Below the pieces are notes generated by a model. The model saw only the letters and a list, made by a program, of their open reading frames with translations, ran no database searches and had not been told where the DNA came from. Shown here piece after piece: positions 16,757-25,000 of a stretch of DNA of 64,000 nt. The stretch covers positions 124,001-188,000 of the forward strand of contig CBDCLG010000016.1 of NCBI GenBank assembly GCA_965218625.1. Direction: 5' to 3'. A program made the translations under genes and the position numbers. This DNA comes from Bin5 sp965218625. GTDB taxonomy: Bacteria; Chloroflexota; Anaerolineae; Caldilineales; Caldilineaceae. Within the stretch, counting starts at the first letter, position 1; the number at the start of each line of letters is the position of its first letter.

Positions 16757-17608
16757 TCATCGTCGACGGTAGATGAGCGCAGGATCCAGGACCGACTTTT
16801 CGTTGTTGAGTTCGTCGGTCAGGACGCCGTCGCGCAGCGGCGTGCAGCGTTCCCCTGTCAAGAGGAATAGCTGCGGGTCTTGTCGGTATCGCGCCAAGCC
16901 AAGGTCGAACGCGTCGCGTGCGCGGAATCGTCGTGTAACGGCGTTTCCGACACTGCCCACCCGTGCAAGCCCGCGCCTTTCAAGCAAGTTCCCCAGCTTG
17001 TTGAAATCATTGCCGGGGAAGTCCGGCCCCGGGCTGTAGACGAAGGTGGGCAGCGAACGAAGCGACCCGTCCTGCCCGCGAACGCGCGCCTCTACCTCGC
17101 GCCAACGGCGGTAGCGGACCTGTACAAGCTGCTCCAGGAGATGAAAGTAGGTACAGCGCAGGTACGGCACGCCCAGCAGCAAAATCTGGGCATCCAACTC
17201 GTGCAACTTCCAGAATGGACCGTCGGCTGCCCACGCTGACGGCCCGTGAACGGCGGTGATTTCCCCGGCGTGAGCGCCCAGGGCAGCGACGGAATGGAGC
17301 AGATGGCAACTCCGCTGCGCGCCTGCTCTCGTCCGTGTCTCCTCGGTGATCCGGCCCATTTCGGAGGGATCGCGCGCCAGGTCGAAAACGGGCCTGTCGC
17401 TTCTGCCATGGGTGAATGTAAATGTCGGTACGACAAGTGTGCCCGAAGGACCCAGGACGTCGAGAAAGGCATCAACGACGGCAGCGCCGCCGCCCTCCAC
17501 ATGTCCCATGCTGCTCATCGCGCTGTGAACAAATACAACGGCGTCGGGCGCCAGTCCAAGCGCGCGCAGGGCTGCGGAAATCTTCTTTCGCGTCAGTGCA
17601 TCTTTCAT
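16757..17608 (-). CDS. AAC(3)-family aminoglycoside N-acetyltransferase-like protein
   Basis: 283 residues from ATG 17608 (MKDALTRKKISAALRALG); a start 21 bases earlier is possible. It has family features: VVFVHSAMSSMGHVEGGGAAVVDAFLDVLG, then GTLVVPTFTF, and a central LLGVPYLRCTYFHLLEQ corresponding to the family LLGV...T..H.AE segment. AAC(3) enzymes transfer acetyl from acetyl-CoA to an amino group of aminoglycosides, but many chromosomal members such as YokD-like proteins have unknown substrates. It should not be read as a resistance gene. It stands alone between two copies of the miniature repeat. Confidence 0.78.
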   Translation of the reverse strand: MKDALTRKKISAALRALGLAPDAVVFVHSAMSSMGHVEGGGAAVVDAFLDVLGPSGTLVVPTFTFTHGRSDRPVFDLARDPSEMGRITEETRTRAGAQRSCHLLHSVAALGAHAGEITAVHGPSAWAADGPFWKLHELDAQILLLGVPYLRCTYFHLLEQLVQVRYRRWREVEARVRGQDGSLRSLPTFVYSPGPDFPGNDFNKLGNLLERRGLARVGSVGNAVTRRFRARDAFDLGLARYRQDPQLFLLTGERCTPLRDGVLTDELNNEKSVLDPALIYRRR

Positions 17609-17766
17609 AGTGTGACCGCTTCTGCGCAATTCTGTCCTGTCAAGACCTTCCCGTTGTATCCCACACGGTTCGGTCTGTCAATCGCAGACGCCCCTCGCCG
17701 CCACTTCTGAGGCAGAATCAAGAAACGAGGCGACCGGCCGGTGCGAACAGAAACCGCTCCGTCCGC

Positions 17767-17967
17767 ATTGAATTTGCAGGGCAATTGCATCTACATCCGG
17801 ACTCCAAAATATCCCACGAAGGGCGCCCACAAGGGGTGCCCCCACCAATTGTCAACCGTTTTCGGCTGAAAACCGATCCCCAAAAGGGCTGTTTTCGGAG
17901 TTGGGCTCGAATCAGGTGGTGTCGCGGGTCTTGGCCCAATTAGATGCAATCGCCCTGATTGGATTTG
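17767..17967. repeat. Miniature inverted-repeat element, copy 2 (with 10-bp flanking repeats)
   Basis: The element spans 17777-17957 (181 bp), with the same terminal repeats as copy 1 (left CAGGGCAATTGCATCTA, right inverted CAGGGCGATTGCATCTA, 16 of 17). Flanks are ATTGAATTTG (17767-17776) and ATTGGATTTG (17958-17967), 9 of 10 identical. Its right flank ends eight bases before the -35 box of the gatC promoter, so the insertion sits at the upstream edge of that promoter. Confidence 0.85.
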
Positions 17968-17975
17968 CCGGACAC

Positions 17976-18004
17976 TTGACATTTCCTTCAGTGAACGATA
18001 TACT
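17976..18004 (+). promoter_or_regulatory. Strong sigma-70-type promoter for gatC-gatA leader
   Basis: TTGACA (17976-17981), a 17-base spacer and TATACT (17999-18004) are nearly perfect consensus. Transcription would start near 18011 and run through a ~190-base structured leader into gatC. The promoter begins eight bases after the duplicated flank of the repeat element. Confidence 0.75.
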
Positions 18005-18010
18005 TTCCGA

Positions 18011-18203
18011 AATGCATTTCAAATCTCCAAGGCAGACGGACCACTCCAAAAGGTCAGCTACCAGTGCAGCAGCCTGCGCAGCAACACGCGTGCTGCGGTA
18101 GCGAGTAGCTTCGGTTACGCTGCGCCGTAGGCACCGAAAAGGGGTCACGGCGCAAAGGAAACGCTCGGATGCGCCGTGGAATCGCACCACGGCGTTTTTT
18201 TTT
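18011..18203 (+). ncRNA. Structured leader with antiterminator/terminator alternatives (T-box-like, or small RNA)
   Basis: Between the promoter and gatC lies a strongly structured stretch. A stem GCTACC/GGTAGC (18057-18062, 18097-18102) is continued by GCAGCA/TGCTGC (18066-18071, 18091-18096), followed by a small hairpin closed by a TTCG loop. The segment TGCGCCGTG (18170-18178) can pair perfectly with CACGGCGCA (18146-18154) or, as CGCCGTGG, with CCACGGCG (18187-18194) ahead of nine T. These exclude each other, as in attenuators. GTGGAATCGCA resembles the T-box core GUGGNACCGCG at 9 of 11 positions, but no specifier loop can be assigned by eye. An independent ~190-nt small RNA is an alternative. 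Confidence 0.5.
18172..18203 (+). terminator. Intrinsic terminator/attenuator ahead of gatC
   Basis: A perfect 8-bp stem CGCCGTGG/CCACGGCG with loop AATCGCA is followed directly by nine T residues (18195-18203), 38 bases before the gatC start. Confidence 0.8.
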
Positions 18204-18241
18204 GGCCGTTTCGTCGCTGGCATCCACGCAAAGAGGTCGAT

Positions 18242-18541
18242 GTGAAACTGACCAAGGATGAGGTCCGCCACGTTGCTGAACTGGCGAGACTGCAGTTGAG
18301 CGAAGCCGAACTGGATGCGTACGCCGGTCAGCTGGGGCAGATTCTGACCTACGCGCAGCAGGTCCAGTCGGTGGATACGAGCGACGTGCCGCCAACGCCC
18401 CAGGTTCTGCCTCTCACCAATGTGCTGGCGGAGGATGTGCCGCAGGCGGGCCTTTCGGCCGTGCAGGCGCTGGACAATGCCCCGGATGCAGAGGACGGCT
18501 ATTTTCGCGTTATTGCCGTATTTGACGATGCGGGGCCGTAG
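18242..18541 (+). CDS. gatC: Asp/Glu-tRNA amidotransferase subunit C
   Basis: 99 residues from GTG 18242, preceded by AAGAGG. The start MKLTKDEVRHVAELARLQLSEAEL (with GTG as Met) is the typical GatC N-terminus, followed by the DTSDVPPTPQVLPLTNVLAEDVPQ region that wraps the GatA subunit. GatC stabilises the GatCAB complex that converts misacylated Glu-tRNA(Gln) or Asp-tRNA(Asn) to the amide form. It lies upstream of gatA on the same strand and behind the attenuator-like leader. gatB is not in the window. Length matches the family. Confidence 0.92.
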   Translation: MKLTKDEVRHVAELARLQLSEAELDAYAGQLGQILTYAQQVQSVDTSDVPPTPQVLPLTNVLAEDVPQAGLSAVQALDNAPDAEDGYFRVIAVFDDAGP

Positions 18542-18601
18542 CGGACGTAAAATCATGAGAACGGCGGTCCAGCTTATAGGGCGGGGAGGCCGGCAGGCGC
18601 G

Positions 18602-20077
18602 ATGTGTGGTCAGGATTCGATGGAACAAATGACGTCGATGGGCGTGGCGGATGCACGCGCCGGGCTGGCCGGTGGCCAGTTCAGCTCCGTGGAGCTGACG
18701 CAGGCGTTTCTGCGGCGGATTGAGGAGGTCGACGGCGCCCTAAACGCCTATCTGCGCACGACGCCGGCGCAGGCGCTGGAAGCGGCCGCGGATGCCGATC
18801 GCTTGCGGGCCGGCGGGGACGGACGCCCCCTGTTGGGCGTTCCGCTGGCGATCAAAGACGTGTTGATGACGGAAGGAATAGAGACGACCGCAGGAAGCCG
18901 TATTCTGGAAGGATTTGTGCCGCCCTACACCGCGACCGCCGTGAAAAAGCTGGAGGCAGCCGGCGCAATCGTGCTGGGCAAAACAAACACCGACGAATTC
19001 GCCATGGGGTCCAGCACCGAGAACAGCGGCTTCGGCCTGACCAGAAACCCGTGGGATGCTGAGCGGGTGCCGGGCGGAAGCAGCGGGGGATCGGCGGCCG
19101 CGGTGGCTGCGGATGAAGCGCCGGCCGCCCTCGGCACCGATACCGGCGGAAGCGTGCGCCAACCGGCTGCCCTGTGCGGCGTCGTCGGACTGAAGCCTTC
19201 CTATGGCCGCGTCAGCCGCTACGGTCTCATAGCGTACGGCAGCAGCCTCGATCAGATCGGACCGATTACGAAGACCGTCGGCGACGCCGCGCTGCTGCTG
19301 CAGGTGATCGCCGGTCCAGACCCGTACGACAGCACCACCTTGCCGGCCGACGTGCCCAATTACGCGGCCGCGTTGTCCGGGGAGATTGGCGGCATGCGCA
19401 TCGGGATCCCGCAAGAGTACTTCGTGCAAGGCATACAGCCGGAAGTTGAGGCCGCGATTCGAACCGCGATCGATCAGTTTGCGGACTTGGGCGCGGAGAT
19501 TGTGCCGATTCAACTGCCCAGCACGGAGTTGGCGCTGCCGGTCTATTACCTTGTCGTGACGGCGGAAGCGAGCGCCAATCTGGCGCGCTACGATGGCATT
19601 CGATTCGGCCAAAGCGTCGACGGCGAGACGATTTTCGACCATTTCCGGCAAACGCGCGGCGCAGGTTTCGGCCCGGAAGTGAAGCGCCGCATCATGCTCG
19701 GCACCTACGCCCTGAGCGCAGGCTACTACGACGCCTACTACCTCAAGGCGCAGCAAGTGCGTACGCTGATCAGGCAGGAGTTCGAGCGTGCCTACGCCGA
19801 AGTAGACGTCGTCCTCTCGCCGACTTCGCCGACGACGGCGTTTCGCATCGGCGAAAAGGTTGACGACCCGCTGGCGATGATTCTGACCGACATCTTCACA
19901 ACCACCGCCAATTTGTGCGGTTTGTGCGGAATCAGCATTCCGTGTGGTTTCGATGGTGAGGGACTTCCGATCGGCCTGCAACTGCTCGGACCTTCACTGG
20001 GTGAGGAGGTCATTCTACGTGCCGCGTACGCCTATGAGCAGAGTACCGACTGGCATCTGCGGAGACCGAAGCTGTGA
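18602..20077 (+). CDS. gatA: Asp/Glu-tRNA amidotransferase subunit A
   Basis: 491 residues of the amidase-signature family. Catalytic residues are visible: Lys85 (LAIKDVL), cis-Ser160 (PGGSSGGSAAAVAA) and nucleophile Ser184 (TDTGGSVRQPA). The GatA-specific stretch SSTENSGFGLTRNPWD, the LKPSYGRVSRYGLIAYGSSLDQIGP block and C-terminal GISIPCGFDGEGLPIGLQLLGP match GatA closely. It supplies ammonia from glutamine to GatB. ATG 18602 is used; ATGs at 18620 and 18638 are alternatives closer to the usual start. It follows gatC by 60 bases, and a terminator-like hairpin follows at 20245. Confidence 0.95.
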   Translation: MCGQDSMEQMTSMGVADARAGLAGGQFSSVELTQAFLRRIEEVDGALNAYLRTTPAQALEAAADADRLRAGGDGRPLLGVPLAIKDVLMTEGIETTAGSRILEGFVPPYTATAVKKLEAAGAIVLGKTNTDEFAMGSSTENSGFGLTRNPWDAERVPGGSSGGSAAAVAADEAPAALGTDTGGSVRQPAALCGVVGLKPSYGRVSRYGLIAYGSSLDQIGPITKTVGDAALLLQVIAGPDPYDSTTLPADVPNYAAALSGEIGGMRIGIPQEYFVQGIQPEVEAAIRTAIDQFADLGAEIVPIQLPSTELALPVYYLVVTAEASANLARYDGIRFGQSVDGETIFDHFRQTRGAGFGPEVKRRIMLGTYALSAGYYDAYYLKAQQVRTLIRQEFERAYAEVDVVLSPTSPTTAFRIGEKVDDPLAMILTDIFTTTANLCGLCGISIPCGFDGEGLPIGLQLLGPSLGEEVILRAAYAYEQSTDWHLRRPKL

Positions 20078-20244
20078 GTGTCAACAACAGACTGAAATCG
20101 CGGAAATCAGCACTCTTGCCGAGACATTGCCGCCGGGCAGTAGCCGGCGCATCCTGCCAGCAACGGTCCAGTCGGGTCGCTGGCCGTTGTGGAATCGGCA
20201 GCAAAGGCTTCCTCCCGCATTGGGGGAGGGCGGAGCCGCAGGAC

Positions 20245-20262
20245 GCCTTGGAAGGCTTTTTT
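20245..20262 (+). terminator. Intrinsic terminator after gatA
   Basis: GCCTTGGAAGGC can form a short hairpin (GCCT/AGGC with loop TGGA), followed by six T (20257-20262). A second hairpin-forming stretch CCTCCC...GGGAGG lies about 20 bases upstream. Position 170 bases after gatA and before the next start fits termination. Confidence 0.5.
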
Positions 20263-20309
20263 GACCGGCGCATGCCGGATACGTTTGACAAGAGAAGAGT
20301 TCAATTCTT

Positions 20310-21569
20310 ATGAGATCCCCAGAACCACTGACTGTCCCCCGGTCAATGACAAACGATGAAGAGGCTGCCGTGACAAGCGGCTTGCGGCGCTCGCTGGAGA
20401 GCCGCCTCAGCAGCCGCGTACGGCGGGTGCCCCCTTCCCCCATCCGGCGTTTCTTCGACCTTGCCACGACGATGGACAACGTGATCAGCCTTGGCATCGG
20501 CGAGCCTGACTACGTGACGCCGCCGCCAATTCTCAACGCGGGGGCGGAGAGCCTGCGCGAAGGCAATACGTCGTATACGTCCAATGCCGGCATGTTGGAA
20601 CTTCGCGCAGGCGTAGCGCGCATGCTGACCGACCTGTACGGCGCGCCGGCCTACGACGCCGAGACGGAGGTGCTGATCACGGTTGGCGTCAGCGAGGCGA
20701 TGTACCTGGCGATGCAAGCGCTGATCGACGAAGGAGACGAAGTGCTTGTGCCCCAGCCCTGCTTCGTATCCTACACGGCTGATGTCATCCTGGCCGGAGG
20801 CACGGTCGTGGATATTCCCACCTATGCTGCCGACAATTTTGTGTTGACGCCGGCACAGCTGGAGGCAGCGATCACACCCCGGACAAAGGTTCTCCTGATC
20901 GGTTATCCCTGCAACCCAACCGGAGCGGTGATGAACCGCGCAGAGCTGTCCGAGATTGCGCGCGTGGCGCGCGAGCACGACCTGATCGTCATTTCTGATG
21001 AGATCTACGACCGGCTGGTCTACGATGAACATGAGCACGTGATGTTCGCCAGTCTGCCCGGTATGGCTGAGAGGACGATTCATCTGGGCGGCATGAGCAA
21101 GGACTACGCGATGACGGGCTGGCGCATCGGCTACGCCGCGGGCCCGGCTGAGCTGCTCGGCGCGATGCGACGAATTCACCAATACTTGATCATGTCGGCG
21201 CCGACGGGCGGACAGGCGGCCGCGCTGCATGCGCTGAGCGACCCCGCCGCAGAAGTTGCCGTGCAGGAGATGGTCGCCAGCTACGGCGAACGCCGCAGGT
21301 TCCTCGTCGATGGGCTGAACGAGATCGGCCTCGATTGCTTCGAGCCAAAAGGCGCCTTTTACGCCTTTCCCAGCGTCCGCCGCACGGGCATGGATGAGTA
21401 TGAGTTCTCCGAGAAGCTTCTGCGCGAAGAACGGGTGGCGGTGATTCCCGGCAGCGGTTTCGGCGCCGGAGGAGAGGGTCATGTCCGCTGCGCCTATCCG
21501 GTTGAGATGTCGAAACTGGAGGTCGCCCTGGAGAGAATGTACCGATTCCTGCGCCGTCTCGGCGTTTAG
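20310..21569 (+). CDS. Class I/II pyridoxal-phosphate aminotransferase
   Basis: 419 residues from ATG 20310. Fold-type I aminotransferase features are clear: VISLGIGEPDYVTPPPI at the substrate entrance, SYTSNAGMLELR, YPCNPTGAVMNR, the Asp of VISDEIYDRL that contacts the PLP ring nitrogen, and the Schiff-base Lys264 in GGMSKDYAMTGWRIGY, with a C-terminal HVRCAYPVEMSKLE segment holding the carboxylate-binding Arg. It most resembles the aspartate/aromatic aminotransferase AspC/PatA group; the exact amino acid cannot be fixed. About 20 N-terminal residues precede the conserved part, so the true start may be downstream. It stands apart from gatA by a terminator. Confidence 0.9.
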   Translation: MRSPEPLTVPRSMTNDEEAAVTSGLRRSLESRLSSRVRRVPPSPIRRFFDLATTMDNVISLGIGEPDYVTPPPILNAGAESLREGNTSYTSNAGMLELRAGVARMLTDLYGAPAYDAETEVLITVGVSEAMYLAMQALIDEGDEVLVPQPCFVSYTADVILAGGTVVDIPTYAADNFVLTPAQLEAAITPRTKVLLIGYPCNPTGAVMNRAELSEIARVAREHDLIVISDEIYDRLVYDEHEHVMFASLPGMAERTIHLGGMSKDYAMTGWRIGYAAGPAELLGAMRRIHQYLIMSAPTGGQAAALHALSDPAAEVAVQEMVASYGERRRFLVDGLNEIGLDCFEPKGAFYAFPSVRRTGMDEYEFSEKLLREERVAVIPGSGFGAGGEGHVRCAYPVEMSKLEVALERMYRFLRRLGV

Positions 21570-21614
21570 CCGGTCAACGCGCCGGGAACGGCAGATCTCT
21601 TCTTTGTGATGATG

Positions 21615-23147
21615 CTACCCGCTGGAATCGGGTGTCGGCGACGGGGTCGAAGAGGGAGTCGGTGTAACAGTCTCTGACGGTGTACCCGTGGGCGTCGGCG
21701 TGCCGGTAACGGATTCTGGCGGTGTGCCAGTCGGGGTCCCCGTAGCGGTCTCTGACGGTGTACCGGATGGCGTAGGTGTGTCCGTCGGTGTCGGCGAAGG
21801 GAACTGCGCGGAAGGCACAAAGAGCAGCTCGGGCAGCGAGAAGAGCGTCAGCTCCATGGCCGCCTGTGCGTCGATACGCCCATGACCGAACTTATCGTCG
21901 CGGCCCGCTTCGCCCAAGTCGGCCGCGCTCTTCTGGATGATCGTCTCCACCTCTTGAGGCTGCAGACTGGGCGCGATCGATAGAATGAGCGCGGCCAGCC
22001 CTGCGCCGTGAGGCGACGCCAGACTCGTGCCATAAACTGACCGAAACTCCTCATGGCTGGGAGGAAACGGGCTGAATATGCTGACGCCCGGCGCGGCGAT
22101 GTCTACAAAACTGCCTGCGCTGGAAAACCAAGCGTGCCCGTCCTCTCTGTCGCTGGCCGCGACTGCGACGACGCCTTCGTGGGCGGCAGGATATGTGAGA
22201 GGGTTTCCGTCCTCAAACAAGTTGCCGGCAGCCGCGAAGATGAGGACATTTTCTTCGACTGCGTAGTTGATGGCGCTCTGCATCCCCAACGACGGGCCAA
22301 AGCTGATAATGCTTATGTTGACCACGTGAGCGCCCTTGTCCGCGACCCAGTAGAGGGCGCAGGTGAGGTTGCTGCTCATGCCCCGCCCGCGGCTGTCCAG
22401 CACTTTCACCGGCATGATCTTCGCATCCCAGGCCAGTCCGGCAATGCCGAGGTCGTTGTTGGCGGCTGCCGCCGCGACGCCCGCCACCTGCGTGCCGTGT
22501 CCGTAATCATCGTCCGCTTCGTCGTCTCCGTTGACAAAGTCATGGCCATCTACGATTCGGCCGGAAAACTCCGGGTGGTCCAGATCAGTCCCTGAATCTA
22601 TGACCGCGATCGTGATGTCTTTCCCGTCGGCCATCTTCCAGGCGCCTTCAGCCTCGATCTTGGTCAGCGCCCACTGTTGATCGAAAAGGGGATCGTTGGG
22701 CGCGTCGGCATCCCATTCTGACGACGAAAGAGACCGGCTGTTGTCATAAGGACGGCCCGAGTTGAGGGAGGGAAGGGTAAACTTAGCGGAGTCTGCTATC
22801 GAGTTGGCGGCGAATATGAGATAGTCGGGCTCGGCATATTCCACCGAAGGGTCCAGCGCCAGAGCGGCGGCGGCCTCCAATTCAGTTCCGGGGCGGACGC
22901 GGTAAACGTGGACCGAGCCGCAGCTTACATCCGATGGTTGCAGATCAAATTCCTCTGCTTTCGCAGGCAGAGACAAGGCGGTTGCGCCTGGGCGGTACTT
23001 GATCAGGATGCGGCCCGAAACAAAGGTCTCTTGCCGCCGGATCAGCCGGGGAGCTTGCGCATCGCCTACACAGGAAGCTGCAAGAGTGTGGAGCAGAAGG
23101 AGAGAAACGCAAATGAGTAAAGAACGGACGCGAACGTTTTGTACCAT
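21615..23147 (-). CDS. Secreted S8 family (subtilisin-like) serine protease
   Basis: 510 residues from ATG 23147. A hydrophobic signal segment (about 9-25, ending in LAASC, which could be lipidated) leads to an I9-like propeptide (FVSGRILIKYRPGA...VEYAEPDYLI). The catalytic domain has Asp184 (VIDSGTDLDHPEFSG), His217 (DYGHGTQVAGVAAA), oxyanion Asn309 (FAAAGN) and Ser375 (YGTSLASPHGAGLAAL), so the triad is complete. A C-terminal Thr/Pro/Ser-rich tail of roughly 60 residues (TPTDTPTPSGTPSET repeats) is low complexity, typical of exported Chloroflexota proteins. An extracellular or surface protease is expected. Upstream ATGs were rejected because the signal peptide follows this one. Confidence 0.92.
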   Translation of the reverse strand: MVQNVRVRSLLICVSLLLLHTLAASCVGDAQAPRLIRRQETFVSGRILIKYRPGATALSLPAKAEEFDLQPSDVSCGSVHVYRVRPGTELEAAAALALDPSVEYAEPDYLIFAANSIADSAKFTLPSLNSGRPYDNSRSLSSSEWDADAPNDPLFDQQWALTKIEAEGAWKMADGKDITIAVIDSGTDLDHPEFSGRIVDGHDFVNGDDEADDDYGHGTQVAGVAAAAANNDLGIAGLAWDAKIMPVKVLDSRGRGMSSNLTCALYWVADKGAHVVNISIISFGPSLGMQSAINYAVEENVLIFAAAGNLFEDGNPLTYPAAHEGVVAVAASDREDGHAWFSSAGSFVDIAAPGVSIFSPFPPSHEEFRSVYGTSLASPHGAGLAALILSIAPSLQPQEVETIIQKSAADLGEAGRDDKFGHGRIDAQAAMELTLFSLPELLFVPSAQFPSPTPTDTPTPSGTPSETATGTPTGTPPESVTGTPTPTGTPSETVTPTPSSTPSPTPDSSG

Positions 23148-23328
23148 GAAGTCGCCGCGGGGAGGCGCCTGTACCCTAACGCCATCCGAATGGGATTTAA
23201 GTGAGAAAGATTCCTGCCGAGGACAACCTTTTCGACAGCCCGGCAAATCTGCCCGGGAACACAATGATTATATCATATGGTAAAATCGAAAATGCAAGTG
23301 GTCTTTTGCTCGCGACGAGAAGGATGAA

Positions 23329-24967
23329 ATGCCAAACGAAACGACCCTCATTCGCAATGCCCGCATCGTTGACGGGTCCGGTTCGCCGTGGCGATACGGA
23401 GACGTAGCGCTGGCCGGTGACCGCATCACGGCGGTAGCCCCGCCGGGCGCGATTCCGTCTGACAGCTGCGCCGAAGTGGTCGACGCCGCCGGGCAGGTTG
23501 TATGTCCCGGCTTCGTCGACATTCTCAGCCACTCGATCCTCTCTCTGATGGTGGACGGCCGCAGCCTTTCCAAGATTGCGCAAGGCGTGACGACCGAGGT
23601 GATGGGCGAAGGGTGGACGCCCGCGCCGGTCGGTGGAAGAATCAGCCCGGAGCTACCCACCCATCAGTTCTCGCAGCTGCTGGACCCGGCCTGGTCCGAA
23701 AGGATGCGAACGTGGAGCCGGTTCCGGGACTGGCTGGAGGCGATGATCGAGCAGGGCGTGTCGCCCAACATCGGCTCATTCCTGGGCGGCGGTACGCTGC
23801 GCAAGTTCGCGATGGGCATGGATATGCGCGCGGCGAAAGCGGACGAACTGGCGACAATGGCGCGCGTTACGGCGGAGGCGATGGAGGACGGCGCGTTCGG
23901 TGTATCGTTCGCGCTGATCTACCCGCCAAGCAGCTACGCCGACACAGAAGAGGTTGTAGCGGTCGCCAAGGCGATGCGCCCCTATCACGGCATCTATATC
24001 ACGCATCTGCGTTCGGAGGCGGACGCCTTCCTGGAAGGGCTGGAGGAGGCGCTGGCGGTCGGCCGCGAGGCCGATGTGCCAGTCCAGGTTTACCACCTGA
24101 AGGCGGCGGGCACGCGCAACTGGCACAAGCTGGCCTCGGCGATGGAGCGCATAACGGAGGCCCGCTCGCAGGGGATCGACGTCACCGCCGACATGTACAG
24201 CTATGCGGCTGCGGGCACCGGCCTGACTTCGGTCCTGCCGCCGTGGGCTGCCCGCGGGCGACAAACTGTACGAGAATCTGGCCGACCCGGCGATGCGCGC
24301 CAGGATCAAAGAGGCAGCGCTGCATCCCAGCGGCGATTGGGAGGCAATGGCCGATCTGGCCGGCCCGCAAGGTGTGATGCCAGTCGGCTTTCTGAAGGAG
24401 GAAAACCGGCGCTATGTCGGCATGCAGCTGTCGGAGATCGCAGCGGAGATGGGTGTCGACTGGCCGGACGCGGCCATGGACCTGCTGGCGTCGGAGGGGC
24501 AGCGGATCAGCTCCTTCTACTTTGTCATGAGTGAAGATAATCTGCGGCGGCAACTGCAGCAGCCGTGGATCATGATCTCAACCGACGCCGGGGGTATGGA
24601 CCCCGCCTGGGCTGCGGCAACCGGGCCCTACCACCCGCGCGCGTACGGCACGTATGCACGCGTATTGGGCAAGTATGTGCGCGAAGAAAAGGTCATTCCG
24701 CTGGAGGACGCGGTGCGGAAGATGTCATCGGCCCTTTGCGATCGGCTCGGTCTGCGCGACCGGGGACAGCTGCGCGAGGGTTTCTACGCCGACGTTGTGA
24801 TCTTCGATCCGGAGACGGTCGGCGACCGGGCCACATTTGCCGAGCCGCACCAACTCTCGGTCGGCGTACGCGACGTGTGGGTCAACGGCGAACGCGTTTT
24901 CGCCGCCGCCGCGCACACCGGCGCTCTGCCAGGCCGGATCGTGAGCGGGCAGGGGCGCCTAAACTAG
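23329..24967 (+). CDS. N-acyl-D-amino-acid deacylase-like amidohydrolase, single-base frameshift
   Basis: The N-terminal frame from ATG 23329 (NARIVDGSGSPWRYGDVALAGDRI, then CPGFVDILSHSILSLMVDGRSLSKIAQGVTTEV) continues to PPWAARG. The rest (KLYENLADPAMRARIKEAALHPSGDW ... MISTDAGGMDP ... REGFYADVVIFDPETV) is shifted by one base. An extra base in the GCCCGCGGGC stretch (about 24250-24258) explains it. D-aminoacylases hydrolyse N-acyl-D-amino acids at a zinc site. Here the usual HxH is LSH, and the GNCG cysteine motif is replaced by GEGW, while later His (ITHLRSEA, VYHLKAAG) and Asp residues remain. It belongs to a divergent subgroup, so the substrate is uncertain. Confidence 0.78.
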
Positions 24968-25000
24968 AGTGCCTGTATTTCCAGCTTCATCCATCCTCTG

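Noticed and set aside
16757..17608. Reading the AAC(3)-like gene as an aminoglycoside resistance determinant
   Set aside because: Many chromosomal AAC(3)-fold proteins have other substrates and there is no resistance context or mobile cassette.
18051..18160. Possible SRP 4.5S RNA because of AGGTCAG and GCAGC motifs
   Set aside because: The diagnostic GGAAGGAAGCAGC-type apical motif is absent, and the terminator/antiterminator layout fits a leader better.
21660..21790. Short repeated ACGGTGT/GGCGT-like units that look like a repeat array
   Set aside because: They encode the Thr/Pro/Ser-rich tail of the subtilase; unit length and spacing do not fit CRISPR repeats and spacers.
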